From: a bacterium
GTDB lineage: Bacteria; Arandabacterota; Arandabacteria; Arandabacterales; Arandabacteraceae
NCBI GenBank assembly: GCA_029933125.1
Contig: JAOZOU010000005.1
Coordinates: 110,452-174,451 of the forward strand
DNA: 64,000 nucleotides
Reading direction: 5' to 3'
Below, piece after piece: positions 8,188 to 18,126 of the stretch. How positions within the stretch are numbered: the first letter of the stretch is position 1; the number at the start of each line of letters is the position of its first letter. A model generated the notes under the pieces. That model made no database searches. It had not been told where the DNA came from and saw only the letters and a program-made list of their open reading frames with translations. Made by a program: the position numbers and the translations under genes.

Positions 8188-9921
8188 CTATATCTCAGTC
8201 AATGTGTGTAGATCGTGGATTGCCCAGATTCTTGGATTCTTGATCCTGCGGTATCCGATTGCTTGATAGCACATCTCAACTACAGCTCGAAGATATTTTC
8301 GTAGCTCACCCATAAAGACAACTTCATCGGTGTCCATCTGGGATGCTGACTTTACTGGATCCATATCTCTCGTTATGCGATTCTCAACTTCCTCCATTCC
8401 TCGCTTTATCTTTTCATACTCTTCCTTTGTTGTGTAGATTATCTCGAAATTGTCATCGAGTTTTGTTCGAAATGCCCCAATTGCGAGCGTGCGCCCTTCC
8501 ATCACTGCTAGTCGCGTTATGGGAGTCGAAAGCTGAATAACAGGATCGTAAGCAATGCCCGACATTGCATAGTAACCAGCTCCTGAGGCTTTGCGGAGTA
8601 GTACAGTAATCATTGGAACCGTATTTGTCGAATTTGTGTAGATGAGATTTGAACCATATCCAAGGAGACCTTCCTTCTCAGCTTCGGTTCCAATGTCGAA
8701 TCCAGAGATATCCTGGAGCCAGATAATAGGGATGCCATCGTCATTGCATGTGCGTGAGAACTGAGATATTTTGGCAATACCTTCGCGATAGAGGATGCCA
8801 CCCGGCCGCTTCTGGTCTGGATGTTCAGGGTGCCTTATGAGAAATTGATTGTTAGCAATTATGCCAACATAGAGTCCTCCAATTTTGGCAATACCCGTGA
8901 TCATCTCCTCACCCTTACCTGGCAGGATCTCCCAGAAAAGACTCGAATCCACTAGACGCGCTATCACTTGACGCATATCATATGACATCCTATGGTCACT
9001 CGGGAATATCCCCTTAAGCTCATGAGTGTCATAGGCTGGGTCACTTGCATCGCCACCATAGCGGTAGTACTCGGCCGCTGAGGTTGGGAGCATGGCAACG
9101 TCCCTTCTTATCATCTTTATGACTGACTCGTCATCGGGACCTCTGAAATCAGCACAGTTGGATATGTGAACATGGACGTCAGCGCCTCCAATCGTAAGAG
9201 AGGTTATGTTCTGTGATTTGCCTCCCTTTATAAGAGCAGCACCTGCAATCACCATATAGGCTTGTTCAGTCATATATACCCTATCGCTGATTATGGGCAT
9301 GTAGCCCCCGCCGGCGATGCAGTCGCCAAAAACAGCAGCTATCTGGGGGACGCCACTAGCACTCAGAAGACTGTTCATCTTGAAGATGTAACCAGCACCG
9401 GTCGGACCGGGGAAGGATTTACTCTGCTCGGGCAGATAGAGTCCACTGCAATCGACGAGGTAGATAACAGGTAGGCGAAGACGACGAGCGATGTGCTGGG
9501 CTCGTTCTATCTTCTCTGGCGTCTTGGGCCACCACGCACCCGATGCAACCGTGTTATCGTTGGCAATAACCATTGTATAGCGATTTTCGATACGCATGAA
9601 AGCCGTAACAACACCCGCACCAGGACTCTTCTTCTTATTCTTCCCCTCACCGAATTCAATGCCATAGTTAACGAATGTGCCAATAGGAAGGATCTCTGTG
9701 CCTGGATCCTTCAGTATCTCAAGTCTCTCCCATGTGGTAAGTTTGCCTTTGGCGTGAACGCGCTTAACATATTCAGGGCCCCAGCCAGCCTTCACTTCTT
9801 CACGTTTAGCTGCGATTGCTCTTTCCAGTTCCTCCATCGTCCTGGCATTGGCTTCCCATTCCTGCGGTTTCATAAATTCTTCAAGGTTTGAGCCAATAGG
9901 TTGCAAGAGAACCTTAGCCAT
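8188..9921 (-). CDS. acyl-CoA carboxylase carboxyltransferase subunit (probable methylcrotonyl-CoA type)
   Basis: A carboxyltransferase of about 577 residues with both crotonase-like halves. [13 protein letters not shown] and [16 protein letters not shown] in the N-domain and [16 protein letters not shown] with GAGYYAMSG in the C-domain bind acyl-CoA and carboxybiotin. The length and the LVDCSG block place it near methylcrotonyl-CoA carboxylase beta and glutaconyl-CoA decarboxylase alpha; no membrane sodium-pump subunit is nearby and a biotin carboxylase is, so carboxylation is favoured. ATG at 9921 is preferred to GTG at 9930. With LiuC and HMG-CoA synthase on the opposite strand, 3-methylcrotonyl-CoA is the likely substrate (inference). 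Confidence 0.82.
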   Translation of the reverse strand: MAKVLLQPIGSNLEEFMKPQEWEANARTMEELERAIAAKREEVKAGWGPEYVKRVHAKGKLTTWERLEILKDPGTEILPIGTFVNYGIEFGEGKNKKKSPGAGVVTAFMRIENRYTMVIANDNTVASGAWWPKTPEKIERAQHIARRLRLPVIYLVDCSGLYLPEQSKSFPGPTGAGYIFKMNSLLSASGVPQIAAVFGDCIAGGGYMPIISDRVYMTEQAYMVIAGAALIKGGKSQNITSLTIGGADVHVHISNCADFRGPDDESVIKMIRRDVAMLPTSAAEYYRYGGDASDPAYDTHELKGIFPSDHRMSYDMRQVIARLVDSSLFWEILPGKGEEMITGIAKIGGLYVGIIANNQFLIRHPEHPDQKRPGGILYREGIAKISQFSRTCNDDGIPIIWLQDISGFDIGTEAEKEGLLGYGSNLIYTNSTNTVPMITVLLRKASGAGYYAMSGIAYDPVIQLSTPITRLAVMEGRTLAIGAFRTKLDDNFEIIYTTKEEYEKIKRGMEEVENRITRDMDPVKSASQMDTDEVVFMGELRKYLRAVVEMCYQAIGYRRIKNPRIWAIHDLHTLTEI

Positions 9922-11278
9922 TTTTCTCACGCTCCCATGCTTCCAGAAGTTCGGGAATGAATCGTGTGCTATAGGAGCCCTCCTGGAAGGCAGGGCTTGA
10001 TAGAATAGCGATGTGCAGGGGTACGGTCGTTTTTATGCCTGAGATTGTGAAATTCTCAAGTGCTCTTCTGACTCTTTCTATTGTCTCTTTTCTTGTTGAG
10101 CCATGCCCTATGAGCTTGCAGATCAAGGAATCGTAGAAAGGTGGGATGGTGTAGCCAGTTCTAACGTGAGTATCGATTCGAACGGAATCAAAACTCGGAG
10201 GCTCGAACTTTTCCACTTTCCCTGGATCTGGTTTGAAGCCATTCTCAGGATCTTCAGCATTTATGCGGCATTCAATGGCATGGCCGGTGAGATTCACCTC
10301 GTCCTGATTGATACTCAACGTACAATTAGCTGCAACGCGTATTTGTTCCTTAACTATGTCGAAACCTGTTACCATCTCTGTTACGGGATGCTCAACCTGC
10401 AAACGCGTGTTCATTTCCATAAAGTAGAGATTTCCATCTTCATCCCTAAGGAATTCGACTGTGCCAGCATTGACATAGCCTATTGCAGCTACAGCCCTGG
10501 CAACGCGGGACCCCAATTGGTTGCGTGTGCCTGCATCGATGACAGGCGAGGGTGATTCTTCAAGGAGCTTCTGGTGACTCCTCTGGATAGAGCACTCGCG
10601 TTCACCTAGATGGATAGCATTTCCGTAGGCATCTGCGATAACCTGAAACTCTATGTGCCTTCCATTCACTATGTACTTTTCGAGATAGAGAGATGGATTA
10701 CCGAAAGCCTTCTCTGCCTCAAGGCAAGCCTCGTTGAAGGCATGCTCGAGATCTCTCTCGCTCTCAACTACGCGCATTCCCTTGCCTCCACCACCAGCAC
10801 TCGCCTTAAGCAAAACAGGATAGCCGATGGCTGAAGCTGCCTCTTTGGCTTCCTCAACGCTCCTTACAACTCCTTCCGATCCCGGTATGGGGTCGAGGCC
10901 CAGTTCCTTCATTGTACGGCGAGCACGAGCCTTGTCACCCATAAGGCGTATCGCATGGGGTGGCGGACCTATGAATGTGATCTTGCTTTGTGCGCAAAGG
11001 GCTGAGAAAAGGGCATTTTCGGCAAGAAAGCCATAGCCTGGATGAAGTGCCTGGCACTCCTTCTGCAAGGCAGCCTGTATGATTGCCTCCATGTTGAGAT
11101 AGCTTTCACTGCTGCGTGCACCTCCTATGCAGACAGCTTCATCGGCTGCTTCAAGGTGAGGAGACGATCGATCAGCCTCGGAATAGACAGCAACGGCCCT
11201 GACCCCAAGATCATGGCATGCCCTTATGATGCGAAGAGCGATTTCACCACGATTTGCAACCAAGATAGATCTAAACAT
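9914..11278 (-). CDS. accC: biotin carboxylase subunit of acyl-CoA carboxylase
   Basis: ATP-grasp biotin carboxylase of 454 residues that carboxylates the carrier biotin with bicarbonate. It begins with the canonical [16 protein letters not shown], has the glycine-rich [14 protein letters not shown] loop, [19 protein letters not shown] and the catalytic [14 protein letters not shown] block. The start at ATG 11278 matches the family N-terminus; the frame is open to a GTG at 11323, which would add 15 unsupported residues. It overlaps the carboxyltransferase gene by 8 nt. It is the first gene of the operon and complements a second, longer biotin carboxylase at 61626-63140. Confidence 0.88.
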   Translation of the reverse strand: MFRSILVANRGEIALRIIRACHDLGVRAVAVYSEADRSSPHLEAADEAVCIGGARSSESYLNMEAIIQAALQKECQALHPGYGFLAENALFSALCAQSKITFIGPPPHAIRLMGDKARARRTMKELGLDPIPGSEGVVRSVEEAKEAASAIGYPVLLKASAGGGGKGMRVVESERDLEHAFNEACLEAEKAFGNPSLYLEKYIVNGRHIEFQVIADAYGNAIHLGERECSIQRSHQKLLEESPSPVIDAGTRNQLGSRVARAVAAIGYVNAGTVEFLRDEDGNLYFMEMNTRLQVEHPVTEMVTGFDIVKEQIRVAANCTLSINQDEVNLTGHAIECRINAEDPENGFKPDPGKVEKFEPPSFDSVRIDTHVRTGYTIPPFYDSLICKLIGHGSTRKETIERVRRALENFTISGIKTTVPLHIAILSSPAFQEGSYSTRFIPELLEAWEREKNG

Positions 11279-11363
11279 TGCTCCTAACTTTCTTTCTGAC
11301 ATTATGTAACCCAGGATTGTCACATGACATTCCCGGGTTCAAGACGAGTTCCAATCCTTAGCC

Positions 11364-11392
11364 AGTCTACCACCGCCTCACCTCCAAATCAA
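11364..11392 (-). promoter_or_regulatory. possible promoter of the acyl-CoA carboxylase operon
   Basis: Reading the minus strand, TTGATT is followed after 17 nt by TAGACT; each hexamer matches the sigma70 consensus at four of six bases. It would give a leader of about 80 nt before the biotin carboxylase start. The evidence is spacing and weak consensus only. Confidence 0.28.
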
Positions 11393-11418
11393 GCCATTGC
11401 AGCAAAAAATGCATTCAA

Positions 11419-11432
11419 CGCCATCTATGGCG
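11419..11432. promoter_or_regulatory. inverted repeat, possible operator between divergent genes
   Basis: CGCCAT and ATGGCG flank a 2-bp centre (CT), a 14-bp dyad in the 256-bp divergent region between the carboxylase operon and the coiled-coil/UbiB genes. Position between two candidate promoters suits a regulator site, but a single dyad of this size can occur by chance. Confidence 0.25.
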
Positions 11433-11467
11433 CATACTGCTCAAAACCATAGGTCTTGCTTCACCTC

Positions 11468-11496
11468 TTGAAATGGGCAGCTCTATACGGTAATTT
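11468..11496 (+). promoter_or_regulatory. possible promoter of the coiled-coil/UbiB gene run
   Basis: TTGAAA (five of six consensus bases) and TAATTT (weak, AT-rich) are separated by 17 nt and lie about 39 nt before the GTG start at 11535. Support is moderate for the -35 and poor for the -10. Confidence 0.35.
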
Positions 11497-11534
11497 TAGT
11501 TGAGTCAATGAATGGAGAAAGGAGGGATGGTGAG

Positions 11535-11846
11535 GTGTCGGTGATCAAGAACATATTCCTTCTGGGTTGGGGTGTTGCAAGTCTCACCAAGGAGAAGGTT
11601 GAAGAAGCAGTTGAAGAGCTTATCAAGCGGGGTGAGGTCGCAAGTTCCGATCGTGGAAAGGCAATAGAAGAGCTTCAGCAGAAAGCTCAAGCTGCCGCGA
11701 GTGAGATCAAACGTATTGTAGATGAGCGCATAGATGCTTTTCTCAAGAGGCTGCAGTGGCTCGAGCAAATCAAAAAGCTCCAGCAGGATGTTGAAGACCT
11801 CAAAAAGCGGCTTGAGAAGCTCGAGCAGGCAAGAGGGAGCGAATAG
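11535..11846 (+). CDS. small phasin-like coiled-coil protein
   Basis: A 103-residue, highly charged, almost wholly helical protein. A short hydrophobic N-terminus (IKNIFLLGWGVASLTKEKV) is followed by heptad-rich helices ending in KKLQQDVEDLKKRLEKLEQ, which should form a coiled coil. This pattern is typical of the small phasin/polyhydroxyalkanoate-granule-associated family that often precedes UbiB-like kinase genes, as here. The GTG at 11535 is chosen because AGGAGGG lies 8 nt upstream; an ATG at 11508 would put that ribosome site inside the gene. Function is not established. Confidence 0.7.
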   Translation: MSVIKNIFLLGWGVASLTKEKVEEAVEELIKRGEVASSDRGKAIEELQQKAQAAASEIKRIVDERIDAFLKRLQWLEQIKKLQQDVEDLKKRLEKLEQARGSE

Positions 11847-11882
11847 AGATTGCGTCTTGCTTAGCGAGAAAGGCGGGCGCCA

Positions 11883-13535
11883 TTGCCATCAAGGATCCAT
11901 CAAAGGCTCCAGAGTATACGCCGCTTCAGGCAGATAACACTTATCCTGGCCAAGTATGGATTTGACGAATTTCTTGCCCGAATACATCTCCCGCTTCATC
12001 TGAGAGGTATATTTGCAAAGCGCCTTCGCCAGCGCGTTGCTGGACCCGAAAGATTAGTCCTTGCTCTTGAAGAACTTGGACCTACGTTCATTAAGTTTGG
12101 TCAGATCCTGAGCACGCGCTCCTACCTGCTTTCCCCTGACTATGCTGCCGCTCTTGCGAGGCTTCAAGACAAGGTAACCCCATTCCCAACCTCAGTAGCT
12201 ATGGAGATCATAAGAGACGAGCTTGGCAGAGATCCCCATGAGGTCTTTGCGGAATTTGATGAGAAGCCACTTGCATCAGCCTCGATAGCCCAGGTCTACA
12301 GGAGCAAGCTCCACTCTGGCAAGGACGTTTGCGTAAAGGTTCAGCGGCCCAATGTGCGCCAAACCCTCGAGCTCGACATAATGATACTCAAGGAACTAGC
12401 TCGTCTTCTTGATACCTATGTGCCTGAGTCACGCCAGTATGATCCTTCAGGCATGGTTGCAGAATTTGAGCGAACAACCCGAAGAGAGATTGACTTTACC
12501 ATCGAGGCTGCCAATCTTGAGGTTTTCAAGGAGAATTTCAGGGAATCAAACGATATCTATATCCCTGAAGTCTACAGTGACATCTCCACCTCAAGAGTAC
12601 TCGTGACCGAATACATCGAAGGCATCAAGATATCTGACGTTGAGAGATTGAAACAGGCCAATCTTGATGTCGCAGCCATTGCGCGCGCTGGTGCCCGCGC
12701 AGTTTTCAAGCAGATCTATGAGGATGGTCTCTTTCATGCTGATCCTCATCCCGGAAATCTCTTTGTCCTGCCTGATGGAAGAATTGCACCTGTTGACTTT
12801 GGTATTGTTGGAAGGCTCACCCGTAACGAGATTGAAGGGCTAACCGATCTCACAATTGCCTATATGCGAAGGAATCCTGAGAAGGTAATGGATGTCCTTG
12901 ATCATCTCGGTCTTATTCCTAAGGATGTTGATCGCAGGAGTGCAACTGAGGATCTTATGCTTTTCATTGACAAGTATAGGCATAGGAAGATTGGTCAGAT
13001 CAACTTCAAGGATGTCTTCGAGGAGTTCATTTCTTTCATTCGGCGCTATCGCATCCGTATCAAGACTGAGTTCATGCTCTTGGGAAAAGCCCTCAGCATA
13101 TATGAAGAAGTTGGAAGGTATCTCGACCCCGATTTCAATATTCTTGAGGAGGCCGGCCCCCTTGTCAGGCGCATAATCCGAAGGAAATATGGAGTTGCAC
13201 GCCTCCTGGCAGGAACCTCGATAGGTGACACCCTATCAACTCTCTCATCCATTCCGTCTGACATAGCTCAAATCATATCGCTGGCAAAGGAGGGTAAGCT
13301 CAAGATTGATTTTGAACATATTGGCCTGGAAAAGGTTACAAGTGAGCTCGAAAGATCGAGTAACCGAATATCCTTTAGCCTACTCGTTGCGGCACTGATT
13401 GTTGCCTCATCCCTGATTCTGGTACTAGGCGGGCAGCAAAGTACATATCACTTCTTCGGATTGGCTGGCTTTGGCCTTGCAGCAGTTGTTGGCGCCTGGC
13501 TGCTCATAAGCATCATAAGGTCCGGCAGGGTATGA
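11883..13535 (+). CDS. UbiB/ABC1-family atypical kinase-like protein, membrane-anchored
   Basis: A 550-residue ABC1/UbiB-family protein. It shows the KFGQILSTR signature, the nucleotide-binding segment ASASIAQVYRSKL with the lysine in VCVKVQRP, and FHADPHPGNLFVL with VDFGIVGRL. Two hydrophobic helices at about 495-545 should anchor it in the inner membrane. Family members support isoprenoid-lipid (ubiquinone) metabolism through an ATPase activity. In an apparent anaerobe ubiquinone itself is unlikely, so another prenyl lipid may be the target. Start is TTG. The stop overlaps the radical SAM start. Confidence 0.85.
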   Translation: MPSRIHQRLQSIRRFRQITLILAKYGFDEFLARIHLPLHLRGIFAKRLRQRVAGPERLVLALEELGPTFIKFGQILSTRSYLLSPDYAAALARLQDKVTPFPTSVAMEIIRDELGRDPHEVFAEFDEKPLASASIAQVYRSKLHSGKDVCVKVQRPNVRQTLELDIMILKELARLLDTYVPESRQYDPSGMVAEFERTTRREIDFTIEAANLEVFKENFRESNDIYIPEVYSDISTSRVLVTEYIEGIKISDVERLKQANLDVAAIARAGARAVFKQIYEDGLFHADPHPGNLFVLPDGRIAPVDFGIVGRLTRNEIEGLTDLTIAYMRRNPEKVMDVLDHLGLIPKDVDRRSATEDLMLFIDKYRHRKIGQINFKDVFEEFISFIRRYRIRIKTEFMLLGKALSIYEEVGRYLDPDFNILEEAGPLVRRIIRRKYGVARLLAGTSIGDTLSTLSSIPSDIAQIISLAKEGKLKIDFEHIGLEKVTSELERSSNRISFSLLVAALIVASSLILVLGGQQSTYHFFGLAGFGLAAVVGAWLLISIIRSGRV

Positions 13536-14638
13536 CCAGAGTTGTACGCTGCAAATCATGCAGCAAGGAATCCGTGACGATCTCTTCATATCTCGGACTT
13601 TGTGGAGATTGTATCAGGACTGACTTCGACTCCTGGTCGCCTGAGATTCTCTCACTGCATAGGCGTCTCAGGGAAACCGATGGACTCCCTGGTGAACCTG
13701 CCTGCACAGAGGGTGGTGTTGTCTGCAAGATATGTGGCAACCATTGCTCCCTCGGTATCGGGGATATAGGCTACTGTGGTTTGAAAGCTGGTGAGGCCAA
13801 TAGGGTGAACTTCATCAGCGGAACACCAAAGCGAGCTCGCGTTTCCTGGTATCTCGATCCCCTTCCCACCAACTGTGTTGCCGATTGGGTTTGCGCAGGT
13901 TGCTCGAGCAGCGGCTTTCCAGAATATTCCTGTGCTCAAGGCCCTGAATATGGATACTACAACCTTGCAGTCTTCTATGAAGCCTGCTCATTTGATTGTC
14001 TTTTCTGCCAAAACTGGCACTACCGTAGCGAAAGCCATCATGAGCATAGTGTTCAGGAAGTGGTCTCAGCAGTCTCGGAGAAGGTCAAGTGTGTATGCTT
14101 CTTTGGTGGTGATCCAGGACCTCAACTGATCCATGCTCTTGCAACGGCTCGGCTTGCGAGAAGAAAGCAAGCCGTGAGGATATGCTGGGAAACCAATGGC
14201 AACCTTTCTGAGAAGTATTTGGACGCAGTAATTGAGGAGTCACTTGCAAGTGGTGGAACAATAAAGGTTGATGTTAAGGCATGGAGCGAATCCATAAGTT
14301 ATGCCCTTTGCGGAGTTTCCAATTCAAGGACACTCGCAGTTGTCGAAAAACTACTAAAAGTCGCCAGAGAGCGCCCCGATCCACCGCTTGTTGTCATCAG
14401 TACACTGCTCGTTCCGGGTTATGTCGATGATGGGGAAGTGAGATCCATAGCCAGCTTCATAGCGTCCTTCGATGCAAACACGCCTTACTCACTGCTTGCT
14501 TTTGGACCAAGTTTCATGATGACTGATATGCCGCCGACTTCAATCAATCATGCTCAGAGATGTTTGGAGGTGGCCAGAGAAGCTGGCTTACGCAGAATAA
14601 ACATAGGTAACAGGCATCTTCTTGGCAGGGATTACTGA
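13532..14638 (+). CDS. radical SAM protein, pyruvate-formate-lyase-activase-like
   Basis: A 368-residue protein with an N-terminal cysteine-rich region (CKSCSK, CGDC, CKICGNHCSLG) and a radical SAM cluster motif CSFDCLFC (CxxxCxxC) near residue 155, followed by FFGGDPGPQ. The organisation resembles PflA-like radical SAM enzymes of the AmmeMemoRadiSam group, but no AMMECR1 or Memo partner is in the window. It overlaps UbiB (upstream) and LysE (downstream) by a few bases, so it sits in a co-translated run. Substrate unknown. Confidence 0.78.
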   Translation: MTRVVRCKSCSKESVTISSYLGLCGDCIRTDFDSWSPEILSLHRRLRETDGLPGEPACTEGGVVCKICGNHCSLGIGDIGYCGLKAGEANRVNFISGTPKRARVSWYLDPLPTNCVADWVCAGCSSSGFPEYSCAQGPEYGYYNLAVFYEACSFDCLFCQNWHYRSESHHEHSVQEVVSAVSEKVKCVCFFGGDPGPQLIHALATARLARRKQAVRICWETNGNLSEKYLDAVIEESLASGGTIKVDVKAWSESISYALCGVSNSRTLAVVEKLLKVARERPDPPLVVISTLLVPGYVDDGEVRSIASFIASFDANTPYSLLAFGPSFMMTDMPPTSINHAQRCLEVAREAGLRRINIGNRHLLGRDY

Positions 14639-15288
14639 TGCTAGGTTTTTTTGCAATCTTCTGGATGTCATTCCTCATCGGTTTCTCGGGTGCCCTTGTG
14701 CCAGGTCCTGTCCTTAGTGTTACTATCAAGGAGGCTGCCACGCGTGGTCCAAGAGCCGGACCCCTTGTCGTGATTGGGCATGGGCTTGCTGAGATAGGCA
14801 TTACTGTCGCTTTAATTCTCGGCATTTCGTCTCTTCTCGAGGATGCCCGCATAAAAGCAATTGTTGCCAGTGTGGGAGGGCTTTTCCTTATGATAATGGG
14901 GTTATCGATGCTTCTTAAGACCAGAAATCCTGCTCGATTGGAAATAGCTCATGTCAAAACTGACAAGCGAAGAACAAGGATGCCTATACTGCTTGGTATG
15001 ACTACGACGCTTTCAAATCCATACTGGTTTGGATGGTGGGGAAGCATTGGTGCCACACTGCTCGTTGCTTCATCGTCTTTGGGCTATGTTGGGATAATCG
15101 CTTTTGTTACAGGTCACGTTGCCTCTGATCTTGTCTGGTATACGCTTGTTTCCTTCCTCGTTGCTTTAGGGCTGAGCTACAGCAAAGGACTTTGGTACAG
15201 GATAACCTTTGGAGTCTGTGGAGGTTTTCTGGTCGTTGTTGGTATTCTCTTTATGCGCTACAGTCTTGCTCTCGCTGGAAAGCTATGA
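14638..15288 (+). CDS. LysE/RhtB-family exporter
   Basis: A 216-residue membrane protein with about six hydrophobic segments. The N-terminal FSGALVPGPVLSVTIKEA and the central TLSNPYWFGWW are characteristic of the LysE/RhtB amino-acid exporter family. It starts within the stop codon of the radical SAM gene and overlaps the deacetylase-like gene at its end. The exported solute cannot be predicted. Confidence 0.82.
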   Translation: MLGFFAIFWMSFLIGFSGALVPGPVLSVTIKEAATRGPRAGPLVVIGHGLAEIGITVALILGISSLLEDARIKAIVASVGGLFLMIMGLSMLLKTRNPARLEIAHVKTDKRRTRMPILLGMTTTLSNPYWFGWWGSIGATLLVASSSLGYVGIIAFVTGHVASDLVWYTLVSFLVALGLSYSKGLWYRITFGVCGGFLVVVGILFMRYSLALAGKL

Positions 15289-16184
15289 AACTTGTATGGT
15301 CACCAAGATATCAGGTGAATCTTTTCGGACATGTGTTTCCTGTTGAGAAGTATCGCCTTGTACGTGACTGGCTGGTTTCACAAGGTATCTTCACCCGCGA
15401 TGACTTTGTTGAGGCTGAGCCAGCAAGTGAGAGTGATTTACTTCTAGTTTATACAAAAGCCTACATAGATGATCTCTTGAATCTCAGGTTGACCCATCGC
15501 ACAATTCGTTCTGAGCTTCCCCTTACTCGCGAGATAGTCAATGCTTACATCATCGCAGCCGGTGGAACGCTTAAGGCAGCTGCCTTAGCCCTTGAGGACG
15601 CCATTTGTGTTCATATCGGAGGCGGTTATCATCATGCCTATCCGGACCATGCAGAGGGCTTCTGCTACATAAACGATGTTGCAGTTGCCATAGAAAGCTT
15701 AAGGAAGAGAGGGAGCATCAAGCGTTCGATCATAATAGATTGTGACCTCCACCAGGGAAATGGCACAGCCTTCATATTCTCGCAGCAGCCTGACGTCTTT
15801 ACCTTCTCTATACATCAAGAGAACAATTATCCCCCAAAGGAGAAGAGTGATCTTGATATAGGTCTGCCCGATGGTGCTGGCGATGGCCTCTATCTTAGCA
15901 AGCTAAGTGTGATCCGAGACATTCTTTCAAGCCACAACTTTGACTTGGCATTCTACCTTGCAGGGGCTGACCCCTTCGAGCGTGACTTGCTGGGAGGGCT
16001 TTCAGTTTCACTGGAAGGCCTTCAAAGGAGGGATGAGCTTGTATTTAGCGAATGTCAGGCACACAATCTACCCGTATGTGTAGTCCTTGCAGGCGGTTAT
16101 GCTGAGGATATTATGGATGTTGTGCGCATCCATGTGAACACAATTATGACGGCAAGAAAGTACTCGAAGACAGCCTCAAGATGA
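15285..16184 (+). CDS. histone-deacetylase-superfamily hydrolase
   Basis: A 299-residue arginase/deacetylase-fold protein. The catalytic His pair is in GGGYHHA (His116, His117), zinc ligands are Asp154 and His156 in DCDLHQGNGT and the Asp in AGADPFERD; LAGGY near the C-terminus closes the pocket. Bacterial members deacetylate small molecules such as acetylpolyamines or acetoin-pathway proteins. The ATG at 15285 overlaps the LysE stop; the frame is open further upstream, but that part only covers the LysE gene. Substrate unknown; polyamines are one option given the deoxyhypusine-synthase-like gene at 24643. Confidence 0.85.
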   Translation: MKLVWSPRYQVNLFGHVFPVEKYRLVRDWLVSQGIFTRDDFVEAEPASESDLLLVYTKAYIDDLLNLRLTHRTIRSELPLTREIVNAYIIAAGGTLKAAALALEDAICVHIGGGYHHAYPDHAEGFCYINDVAVAIESLRKRGSIKRSIIIDCDLHQGNGTAFIFSQQPDVFTFSIHQENNYPPKEKSDLDIGLPDGAGDGLYLSKLSVIRDILSSHNFDLAFYLAGADPFERDLLGGLSVSLEGLQRRDELVFSECQAHNLPVCVVLAGGYAEDIMDVVRIHVNTIMTARKYSKTASR

Positions 16185-16245
16185 GGAACTCAGAGTTTAG
16201 CGAAGTGTTAAAATATTTGCCAGATCAGGAGAAAGGAGATTCCCC

Positions 16246-17235
16246 ATGGAGCTAGACATTCTTGCGCTCAATGAACGCATTCGAGGCGAAGGTGCATTTG
16301 TTAGCGAAATGCTCGAACAGATCGAGAGTGTTATAGTTGGTCAGAAGCACATGGTTGAACGCCTTCTCGTTGCTCTTCTTTGTCAGGGCCATGTGCTAAT
16401 TGAGGGTGTTCCCGGACTTGCCAAGACACTGGCGGTTAAGACACTTTCCGACACAATCCAGACGAAATTTCAACGTATCCAATTTACGCCTGACCTGCTT
16501 CCGGCAGACCTAATCGGTACGCTTGTCTATGACCAGAAGGAGGGGACTTTTAAGGCACGCAAAGGTCCGATATTCGCAAATCTCATACTTGCTGATGAGA
16601 TCAATCGCGCACCCGCGAAGGTCCAAAGTGCACTCCTTGAGGCAATGCAAGAGCGTCAGGTCACCATAGGTGATAGAACTTTCCAGCTTGAGGAACCCTT
16701 CCTTGTGATGGCGACTCAAAACCCAATCGAGCAGGAGGGTACGTATCCCTTGCCCGAAGCCCAGGTTGACCGCTTCATGCTCAAGGTTGTAATAGATTAT
16801 CCCAATCGCGATGAGGAGCTTGAGATACTGCGCAGGATGACAAAGGGCACGTTTCCTTCAGCAAAGCCAGTTACTGATCCTCAGAGAATACTTCAGGCTC
16901 GCAAAACGATTTATGAGATCTATGTTGATGAAAAGATTGAGAACTATATTGTCGATATAGTTATGGCTACAAGGAAACCCTCACTTTTTGGTCTGGAAGA
17001 GCTTGATTCCCTTATCGAATATGGGGCTTCACCACGAGCGAGCATATATCTAACCTTGGCTTGTAAGGCCCTTGCTTTTCTACGTGGCCGTGGTTATGTG
17101 ACCCCTGAAGATGTGAGGGCAATTGGTATGGATGTTCTCAGGCACAGAATCATTCCATCATACGAGGCCGAGGCAGAGAATGTTACCCCTGAAAATATCA
17201 TAACCAGGATATTCGATACTGTGGAGGTTCCCTAG
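16246..17235 (+). CDS. MoxR-family AAA+ ATPase
   Basis: A 329-residue AAA+ chaperone-like ATPase. Walker A is GVPGLAKT at 54-61, Walker B is in LADEINRAPAK, and sensor motif TQNPIEQEGTYPLPEAQVDRF follows. MoxR ATPases typically sit with DUF58 and von Willebrand A proteins, as here, and are thought to help insert metals or assemble complexes. It opens the eight-gene Bat operon with a 3-bp gap to the DUF58 gene and a GGAGAAAGGAG ribosome site. Confidence 0.92.
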   Translation: MELDILALNERIRGEGAFVSEMLEQIESVIVGQKHMVERLLVALLCQGHVLIEGVPGLAKTLAVKTLSDTIQTKFQRIQFTPDLLPADLIGTLVYDQKEGTFKARKGPIFANLILADEINRAPAKVQSALLEAMQERQVTIGDRTFQLEEPFLVMATQNPIEQEGTYPLPEAQVDRFMLKVVIDYPNRDEELEILRRMTKGTFPSAKPVTDPQRILQARKTIYEIYVDEKIENYIVDIVMATRKPSLFGLEELDSLIEYGASPRASIYLTLACKALAFLRGRGYVTPEDVRAIGMDVLRHRIIPSYEAEAENVTPENIITRIFDTVEVP

Positions 17236-17238
17236 TAC

Positions 17239-18126
17239 ATGCTTTCACGTGAGATCCTTCGCAAGATAAGACGTATTGAGATTACAACGAGATCCATGGT
17301 CAGGGAGACCTTTGCAGGACGTTATGAAAGTGTCTTTAGGGGTCGTGGGATGGAATTCGATGAGGTACGTGAATATCAACCCGGTGACGATATCCGAACA
17401 ATTGACTGGAACGTTACAGCAAGAACAGGGATGCTCCATGTAAAGAAGTTCATTGAGGAACGTGAGCTGAGCGTCCTAATTGCTTTTGATGCTAGTGGTT
17501 CCTTTGACTTTGGTACAAGGTATCGGTTCAAGCGTGAGCTTGCAGCTGAAGTTGGAGCTGTACTCGCTTTTTCAGCGTCCCGCAACAATGACAGAGTCGG
17601 TCTTCTTGTCTTCACAGACGAGGTTGAGACCTTTGTTCCTCCTCGCAAAGGGAGCAAGCATGTTCTGAGAATCATCAGAGAGATTCTCGAATTCAAACCT
17701 CAGAGGAAGGGGACAAACATCAGTCGGGCGCTTGAGTATGCTATGCGGCTGCTTAGACGCCACAGTGTTATCTTCACTATATCGGATTTTCGAGATAACA
17801 ACTACGAGAGTGCTCTAACCATAGCCAACCGCAAGCACGACGTTGTTGCTATAACAATAACTGATCCGCATGAGGTGGAGATCGAGCCCCTTGGCCTGAT
17901 TGAAGTTGAGGACAGTGAGACCGGCGGACGTGTCATTCTCGATTTTCGTGACAAACGATTTACCCGAGACTTCAGGCGCATAAATCTTGAAAAGATTGAA
18001 GAACGGCACCAGATCTTTAAGAGGGCTAAGGTAGATCACATTGATTTGCGAACTGATAGCGACTATGTAGAGCCGCTCATAAGATTTTTTCAGGAGCGAA
18101 GGCGCAGAATGAGATGGCACTATTAA
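17239..18126 (+). CDS. DUF58 protein with vWA-like domain
   Basis: A 295-residue soluble protein. The N-terminal signature FAGRYESVFRGRGMEFDEVREYQPGDD-IRTIDWNVTAR is diagnostic for DUF58 (motif shown in two parts). A vWA-like fold follows (FDASGSFDFG). DUF58 proteins work with MoxR ATPases and Bat proteins; their biochemical function is unsettled. Overlaps the next gene by 13 nt. Confidence 0.9.
   Translation: MLSREILRKIRRIEITTRSMVRETFAGRYESVFRGRGMEFDEVREYQPGDDIRTIDWNVTARTGMLHVKKFIEERELSVLIAFDASGSFDFGTRYRFKRELAAEVGAVLAFSASRNNDRVGLLVFTDEVETFVPPRKGSKHVLRIIREILEFKPQRKGTNISRALEYAMRLLRRHSVIFTISDFRDNNYESALTIANRKHDVVAITITDPHEVEIEPLGLIEVEDSETGGRVILDFRDKRFTRDFRRINLEKIEERHQIFKRAKVDHIDLRTDSDYVEPLIRFFQERRRRMRWHY

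Noticed and set aside
8188-9921. Glutaconyl-CoA decarboxylase alpha subunit with sodium pump
   Set aside because: No membrane beta subunit is adjacent, and a biotin carboxylase is; carboxylase role is more likely.
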